From Spirochaetales bacterium (GTDB lineage Bacteria; Spirochaetota; Spirochaetia; Treponematales; UBA12059): a stretch of 53,046 nt of DNA. A program made the translations under genes and the position numbers. The stretch lies in NCBI GenBank assembly GCA_016928955.1, contig JAFGJV010000056.1, positions 1 through 53,046 on the forward strand, in the 5' to 3' direction. Below the pieces are notes generated by a model, which was given only the letters and a program-made list of their open reading frames with translations, did not search any database and had not been told where the DNA came from. Below, piece by piece: positions 50,501 to 53,046 of this stretch (position 1 is the stretch's first letter; each line of letters begins with the position of its first letter).

Positions 50501-51608
50501 CACGGGCTCAGGCGGGGCGGCGCTCGCGTCCGAACCGCGCACCGTGATATACCAGCGGGAAGGCCCCTGGGCGGACATAGACTCCCTGGATACCGGCGAC
50601 TTTGTGACCGGGCGGCCCTTCCTGACCGGAGCGGCGGGATGGGACACCGCGCCCGCGGACAAGGAAGACAAGGAAGCATGGGCCGCGTACCAGAAACTCC
50701 TCAAGGAGAGGAAACCCGTCAAGGTGGAGATCAGCCGGGACAACGGCCGCAGTTTCCAGGAAGCCAAAGGCTCGGATGAGTTCCGCTACCGCCTGGAAAC
50801 CCAGGAGTATCCCAACGGCGAGCTCAGGCTGATCGTACGCGTCACCTACGCCAACGGCCAGACGGCCGTGCGCAAGCGCATCGTCACCCTGGACACCAAG
50901 CCGGCCCAGGTGGCCATAGTCAAGCCCGGCGAGAACGGGCGCTTCAACGGCAGCATAGCGATAGAAGGCACGGCCTACGACGAGAACGGCCTTCAGTCCG
51001 TGGACGTGATCGTCCGCTCGGGCGACAAGGCGTCCTACGAGGTGCCGGGCTTTATCCAGGGCTCATACCTGGACATGCATCTTCTGGGCGCCACGCGCTG
51101 GGAAGCCGGTCTTGGCCTGTCGTTCTTTGACGACAACGTGCGGCTCCAGGCCAACTTTGGCCAGGGCTTTGACGCACAGCCCAGCTGGGACAACCTTCTG
51201 GGCTTTGCGGACGCGAGCACACCGGCTTCAGAGCTGTCGCGCTTTACGGGCTTTGTGCTCGGGTTCAAGCTCCTGGCCAACCTTGCGTACATACCCTTTG
51301 GCTACTACTTTGGACCGGACTGGGACTTCTTCTCCATGTCGTTTGCCATGGGAGCCACGTTCACGTACTTCTCCCAGTCCAGCGACCTGAGCCTTTTGTT
51401 CACGCCGCCCGACGGCAAGTACATGGTCCTGTCCGGCGTGGTGGTCCAGTGGGAGTTCGCCAAGTTCACCCTGCCCGGCACCTTCCCCAAATCCCTGGGG
51501 CTGTACCTGGAGGGCGGGCTGGTGTTCATACCCTCGGAGGCGTCGCTCAGCCTGGCCGAGTTCATGCGCGCCACCGTGGCCCTGGGCTTACGCATAGGCC
51601 TGTTCTAA
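44559..51608 (+). CDS. Giant Ig-repeat protein with C-terminal outer-membrane barrel
   Basis: 2349-residue secreted protein. A signal peptide (1-20, ending PLAG) is followed by an acidic Gly/Glu/Pro-rich linker (21-60). About 15 or more bacterial Ig-like modules follow, each marked by a variant of D-x-x-G-V-x-S-V-E-W-x-V-D-G, for example DDDGVASVEWRVD, DPNGVASVEWSLD, DDDGVAEIHWRVD. The last 182 residues (from about 2168) change abruptly to a membrane-strand pattern and end in ALGLRIGLF with terminal Phe, as outer-membrane barrels do. I infer a barrel-anchored Ig stalk, outside or in the periplasm. GGGGGG lies five bases before the ATG; a frame back to 44430 is rejected. A terminator follows. 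Confidence 0.85.
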   Translation: MRSKFFVVFAIILAAVLPLAGQETGADTGSGSGDEAGTEAPLPEEQPAEQPTQGGGSGDGWATAEGLDNWRYDYDISGFKPGTYNILVRATDSAGNVSFGGPFNIVVDPESDYPVVGIANPLPFMRAGADLNVVGTCVDDDSVDYVEVRVDDGEWVRAEGSDYWSYYLKTKDLADGLHLLKARGVDSFGVAGNEVQVPFHLDRTKPLHEVAEPAFGTLVSGKLSLSGTVYDANGLSSVAWSQDGSAWLPLKYSLDKKTNTAGFSVAIDTRKLEDGPQVLWLRSTDGVGSEGVAVFLYFVDNTQPELAVLSPAPESAVNGRYTITGRVYDTVGVKSLEWTYGKESGQVELLPGNPYFSVSFQAPPQAGKATVLFSTTDITGNVTEANVSYQVDPRTDLPRVTLGRPGPGSQAFELLEVSGGARDDDGVASVEWRVDNGQAASITTDGAFSFSVGGLEAGAHTLYVRALDVNGLAGQWLELPFSYTAGPPLVNITGASDSGGQRSFAPGLVLSTMDGKAVLSGTVTAMNALTELTWSVNGSEPQKLAPGKTPGSFDFSLNLPASLPYGVLNLTISAKDAAGQEGLFKAPLYAVNYSRPRAGPLIDLAGAGDSGTIAISADAPLWGAFVAPYPDEALAGVELVPASALVAASFEGSLIKVSQLAQGATPPTTVVALTTRGHRFEAGPFVFLTDAEPPQVKIAEPAFGSWHKSGFTVKAQAADGDAVAAVEYSVNGAAWQPMSAAGGAYSAPVDIAGLSGPVHLAVRAVDKAGNQGQAATAVMVDTEAPAPQLILPLPGDASIGQRLYAFRPGESAQSTASVEVGRGAVFETLPYAPLVMFSADASGGPLLIRVTDKAGNIAELKPAEALAAERVGSAPAALDELKSGGPGAGSGASASWTGADGTGQLAWTAPFVDAADPALFPDAAPLRLSGAASLGAVFTGVSPDPKKPVAFWGFDPAALTQALALKASKTPGAWDASIKLPVQADGRASVWVSVQDADGTQRYTKIDFDNDNTAPDIQVLAPSGSQPGAFTLVVRAKDARGIASLSWEAGGQKGQFDLIPGTGDGAADFSFPAKGASLNVVVRAVDGSGLSAQTTATVAYDAAADTPACQFLGPLDGVDRASDGPILAYAKDDDGVASVSLSVDGVASGAEGPGPVFLVDPGALPSGRRSLSLVAVDTGGVPSVKAAAGFTKLGPGPVASFKTLQSGKAEAVPYQPGLAYAIDGAATLAVSVAAPNGLASAEYSVNGAEWAKLAVPAKPDADGAWPLSIPLAGTLPFDRVLVSLRLTDATGSQGSASAVIYRVAPPPVAEVLDKEGVYLSDRRLGDDGSVLLAPGESLGALWNGRPIDTVSLVPAVPFVEVGHDAGSITVTATGEGLAQPAVIRVRTVDGDTFNSIPLSFRSDAAGPELSLKGLAAQAWVGSSITLAGTAADPNGVASVEWSLDAGLTWTALPTPAGALAATREFSQTVGLDAPDGAIELLVRASDGAGRQTFASLPLWKDTAAPVAALAAPGAGHLVNGTVLLSGVAQDSGDLISVEYAPDGSSWQPVTAQALGSGPAWPDGKGAETPEHTGRWSFELLVDLATLQADPSALAFRLRDKSGNETVYKPLAGDEPAFAVDIEADKPRAQVQVPAENDVMRSDFVVSGMAFDDDGVAEIHWRVDGGEWTRVDGANAFSVPFKLADTADNEHLFEAYAVDLNGVRGDTAERRFRVSREEPVGRLTGPDVSVTNRGVIVLTGDASDANDIKDVWVSFDNGNTYNRATGTTAWTYTLDTRVLQDGVHSVYLKLVDGYDTPGFAAGLISVDNTAPALELTGPADGEEFTGSMLLGGRSSDAVLVKSIVAELTPIGAQAAVRTLPVTVADVFSLAVDLSGLAPGWYNIKVSAADGADNRSYQSRNIVVRESKKAELAELIFPAHGERLSGRFTLDGRVVAETLPDSAEVFLGGASFGTVELNDEGYFSLRVEPGQVTDGELVFTVRATGSGGAALASEPRTVIYQREGPWADIDSLDTGDFVTGRPFLTGAAGWDTAPADKEDKEAWAAYQKLLKERKPVKVEISRDNGRSFQEAKGSDEFRYRLETQEYPNGELRLIVRVTYANGQTAVRKRIVTLDTKPAQVAIVKPGENGRFNGSIAIEGTAYDENGLQSVDVIVRSGDKASYEVPGFIQGSYLDMHLLGATRWEAGLGLSFFDDNVRLQANFGQGFDAQPSWDNLLGFADASTPASELSRFTGFVLGFKLLANLAYIPFGYYFGPDWDFFSMSFAMGATFTYFSQSSDLSLLFTPPDGKYMVLSGVVVQWEFAKFTLPGTFPKSLGLYLEGGLVFIPSEASLSLAEFMRATVALGLRIGLF

Positions 51609-51662
51609 CGCACACGCTGTTTTATGGGCGACGCTTGTGAGCCAGGCGCCAGCGCATAGCGC

Positions 51663-51697
51663 ACGGGGCTTCCCTGAACGGGGAGCCCCGTTTTTTT
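51663..51697 (+). terminator. Terminator of the giant Ig-repeat gene
   Basis: Arms 51663-51670 and 51684-51691 (ACGGGGCT / AGCCCCGT), extended by CCC / GGG inside, followed by seven T residues. Confidence 0.88.
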
Positions 51698-51733
51698 GTT
51701 GCGCGTGCTAACTATATTGCTTCTATCCTGGTT

Positions 51734-51774
51734 ATCCTGTCCTTATTCGTCCTCAAGAATAATGTGGACAGGAT
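51734..51774. repeat. Large imperfect hairpin
   Basis: Outer arms ATCCTGTCC (51734-51742) and GGACAGGAT (51766-51774), continued inside by TTATT / AATAA with a three-base bulge. Function unknown; possible terminator or dispersed repeat. Confidence 0.5.
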
Positions 51775-51872
51775 GTACAGGTTGTTGACGAGCCCCGGAT
51801 TCGGATTGTCAAACGCTACACTGTTCTGGTTTTTACGTAGGATACCGCAAAGTGGATGCGAGTAAAAATGAA

Positions 51873-51907
51873 GGCTGCTGGCAAAGCAAGCAGCTTTGTC
51901 AGCAGCC
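51873..51907. repeat. GCAAAGC inverted repeat, family C copy 2
   Basis: 15-base arms GGCTGCTGGCAAAGC and GCTTTGTCAGCAGCC with one mismatch, loop AAGCA. It shares its core with 31733-31751. It lies just beyond the stop of the InlB-repeat gene. Confidence 0.55.
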
Positions 51908-51932
51908 CATTAAGAGACGCTAGCCCGCCGGC

Positions 51933-53046
51933 TTATCCCCAGATAGCGTACAAGGTGACGTTGGCCCCGCCGAGCGGCAAGGGGTCGCCCGGATTGTAGT
52001 CGGTGCCCAGTCCGTCCGCCTGGGTGTTCCATCTAAGGAAGCTGAAGCCGGTCTTGGTCAGGGTGCCCTCCGTCAGGGCTGCGGTGGTGGCCGTACCCAG
52101 GTAGAGGTTGGAGTCCACGGGCGCCGTGCCTCCGTCATTGGTGTTGCCGTCGTAGGTGACGGTGTAGGTGGCTGCGGCCGTCCATTGGGCGTACAGGGTA
52201 AGGGCGGCAGCCGGCATGCTGAAGCCAAAGCCGGCGTAATACCAGGTGCCGGAGCCGTCGGTCGCCGTGTTCCAGCCCACAAAGGAATTGCCCGTGAGCG
52301 TAAGGGTGCCCTGGTCGAGCACGGTCACGCCCGAGCCGTAGTCGTAGGGGCTGGACGGATCGGTGGGAACGACGCCGCCGTCTGAGCTGTTGCCGTCATA
52401 GGACAGGGCGTAGCTGTTGACGGTCCACTGGGCGTACAGGTCCGTATTGGCGTTGATGGTGAAGGTGGCGCCGCCGGCGTAGGCCGTTCCTGAGCCGTTG
52501 GCCGCCGTGTTCCAGCCGGCAAAACTGTAGCCGGTCAGGCTGAGCGACCCCTGATTCATGACTGTCACCGTGGAGCCGCTTGCGTAGGGGCTGGATGGAT
52601 CCACGGGAGCGGTGCCGCCGTCTGAACCGTTGCCGTAGTAGGTGACGGTGTAGGTAGGTGTGGCAACCCACTGGGCAAAGAGGGTAACGGCAGAGTCCGG
52701 CATGGCAAAAGTGGCTGCCGGCGCGTAGGCCGTGCCCGAGCCGTCAAAAGCGGTGTTCCAGCCATTGAACGTATACCCGGTGCGCGTCATGGTGCCCGCG
52801 TCAAGCACGGTGACCGTGGCGCCGTAATCGTAGGGGCTGGAAGGATCGGTGGGAACGACGCCGCCATCTGAGCTATTGCCGTCGTAGGTCAGGGTGTAGC
52901 TGTTGATGGTCCACTGTGCAAAGAGGGTAACGGCAGCGTCCGGCATGGCAAAGGTGGCTGCGGGCGCGTAGGCCGTGCCCGAGCCGTTGGCCGCCGTATT
53001 CCAGCCACTGAACGTATACCCGGTGCGCGTCATGGTGCCCGCGTCA
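51933..53046 (-). CDS. InlB-repeat (Flg_new) surface protein, C-terminal part
   Basis: Partial gene: the frame stays open through the right edge, so the N-terminus and signal are outside. The visible 371 residues are about five tandem InlB B-repeats (Listeria-Bacteroides repeat). Each holds a GYTFSGWNTAANGSGTAYA-type and a VTLFAQW-type segment, with linkers such as YDGNSSDGG and PSSPYDYG. The period is 81 residues (243 bases) for the rightmost units. The C-terminus stops directly after a last repeat (VTLYAIWG) with no anchor motif. Such repeats form elongated extracellular stalks, so an adhesin-like role is inferred. It converges on the giant Ig-repeat gene. Confidence 0.85.
   Translation of the reverse strand, partial: DAGTMTRTGYTFSGWNTAANGSGTAYAPAATFAMPDAAVTLFAQWTINSYTLTYDGNSSDGGVVPTDPSSPYDYGATVTVLDAGTMTRTGYTFNGWNTAFDGSGTAYAPAATFAMPDSAVTLFAQWVATPTYTVTYYGNGSDGGTAPVDPSSPYASGSTVTVMNQGSLSLTGYSFAGWNTAANGSGTAYAGGATFTINANTDLYAQWTVNSYALSYDGNSSDGGVVPTDPSSPYDYGSGVTVLDQGTLTLTGNSFVGWNTATDGSGTWYYAGFGFSMPAAALTLYAQWTAAATYTVTYDGNTNDGGTAPVDSNLYLGTATTAALTEGTLTKTGFSFLRWNTQADGLGTDYNPGDPLPLGGANVTLYAIWG
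51940..53046 (-). repeat. Coding tandem repeat array of the InlB-type protein
   Basis: Near-identical stretches recur at a 243-base period, for example GTATACCCGGTGCGCGTCAT at 52771-52790 and again at 53014-53033. The two rightmost units are the most alike; identity falls toward the 3' end of the gene. Confidence 0.8.

Larger units (their letters stand above)
51609..51932. other. Convergent intergenic region between two repetitive surface-protein genes
   Basis: About 320 bases, with no gene. It contains the giant gene's terminator (51663-51697), a large imperfect hairpin (51734-51774) and the family C inverted repeat (51873-51907). The part from 51700 to 51870 is more AT-rich than the neighbouring genes. 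Confidence 0.6.

Noticed and set aside
51940-53046. CRISPR array
   Set aside because: The repeats are 243-base units inside an open frame encoding InlB-type domains, not short direct repeats with spacers.

Overview
The window is bacterial chromosomal DNA, GC-rich and gene-dense (about 38 protein genes in 53 kb), with no phage, transposon, tRNA, rRNA or CRISPR that I can recognise. The best taxonomic guess is a high-GC spirochaete of the Treponema group. This rests on the M23 peptidase - bactofilin - YaaR - YaaT/PSP1 cluster, the many relaxed-lipobox lipoproteins, a two-domain cyclophilin-FKBP protein, InlB/Flg_new repeats, a giant Ig-repeat protein with an outer-membrane-type C-terminus, and intergenic palindromes with a TCTAAAAAC core. 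It is an inference from gene content (about 0.6 confidence); no rRNA is present to settle it.

Layout. 1-749: no convincing gene, several strong hairpins and a composite palindromic repeat. 750-4508 (minus): MBL-fold hydrolase, lipoprotein alpha/beta hydrolase and htpG. 4777-7712 (plus): envelope/cytoskeleton cluster M23 - bactofilin - YaaR - YaaT. 7762-8787 (minus): cyclophilin-FKBP lipoprotein. 8976-10704 (plus): dCMP deaminase, a YmdB-family protein whose metal ligands are all replaced, and an RseC-like protein. 10736-13716: DJ-1/PfpI protein (minus), small membrane protein (plus), transketolase (minus). 13878-18282 (plus): PrsW-like protease, membrane adenylate cyclase, M28 peptidase with an embedded membrane segment, PEBP-like protein. 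18297-21570 (minus): lipoprotein and ABC-F ATPase. 21946-25592 (plus): GppA/Ppx-HD and PPK1, a translationally coupled polyphosphate pair. 25603-27144 (minus): malQ, divergent from a lipoprotein 5'-nucleotidase (27478-29031).

29123-31092 (minus) is a three-gene cobamide operon, cobU - CbiR-like - cobS, which fits salvage and remodelling rather than de novo synthesis. 31193-35791 holds a DinB-fold protein, a GAF-GAF histidine kinase with a degraded ATPase domain, a TetR regulator divergent from a lipoprotein MsrB, and a small barrel protein. 36214-40520 holds IclR and GntR/FadR regulators, ssb, and a nucleotide-salvage operon (HAD 5'-nucleotidase, membrane protein, deoD). 40601-44271 (minus) is a two-component pair: a REC-STAS-like-REC regulator and a hybrid kinase with two REC domains and an HPt. 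44559-51608 is a 2349-residue Ig-repeat protein ending in a predicted outer-membrane barrel, convergent with a partial InlB-repeat protein running off the right edge.

The feature I would look at first is a recurring promoter geometry: a -10 hexamer lies 6 (once 7) bases before an ATG that has no Shine-Dalgarno sequence, in several cases with a -35-like hexamer 17 bases further up. This predicts leaderless mRNAs for prsW, the 21570 lipoprotein, cobU, tetR, the DinB gene and the HAD phosphatase. Other strong leads are the catalytically dead YmdB paralogue, the CbiR-like gene in the cob operon, a perfect internal ribosome site in msrB that would give a cytosolic isoform, and the Ig-stalk/barrel protein.
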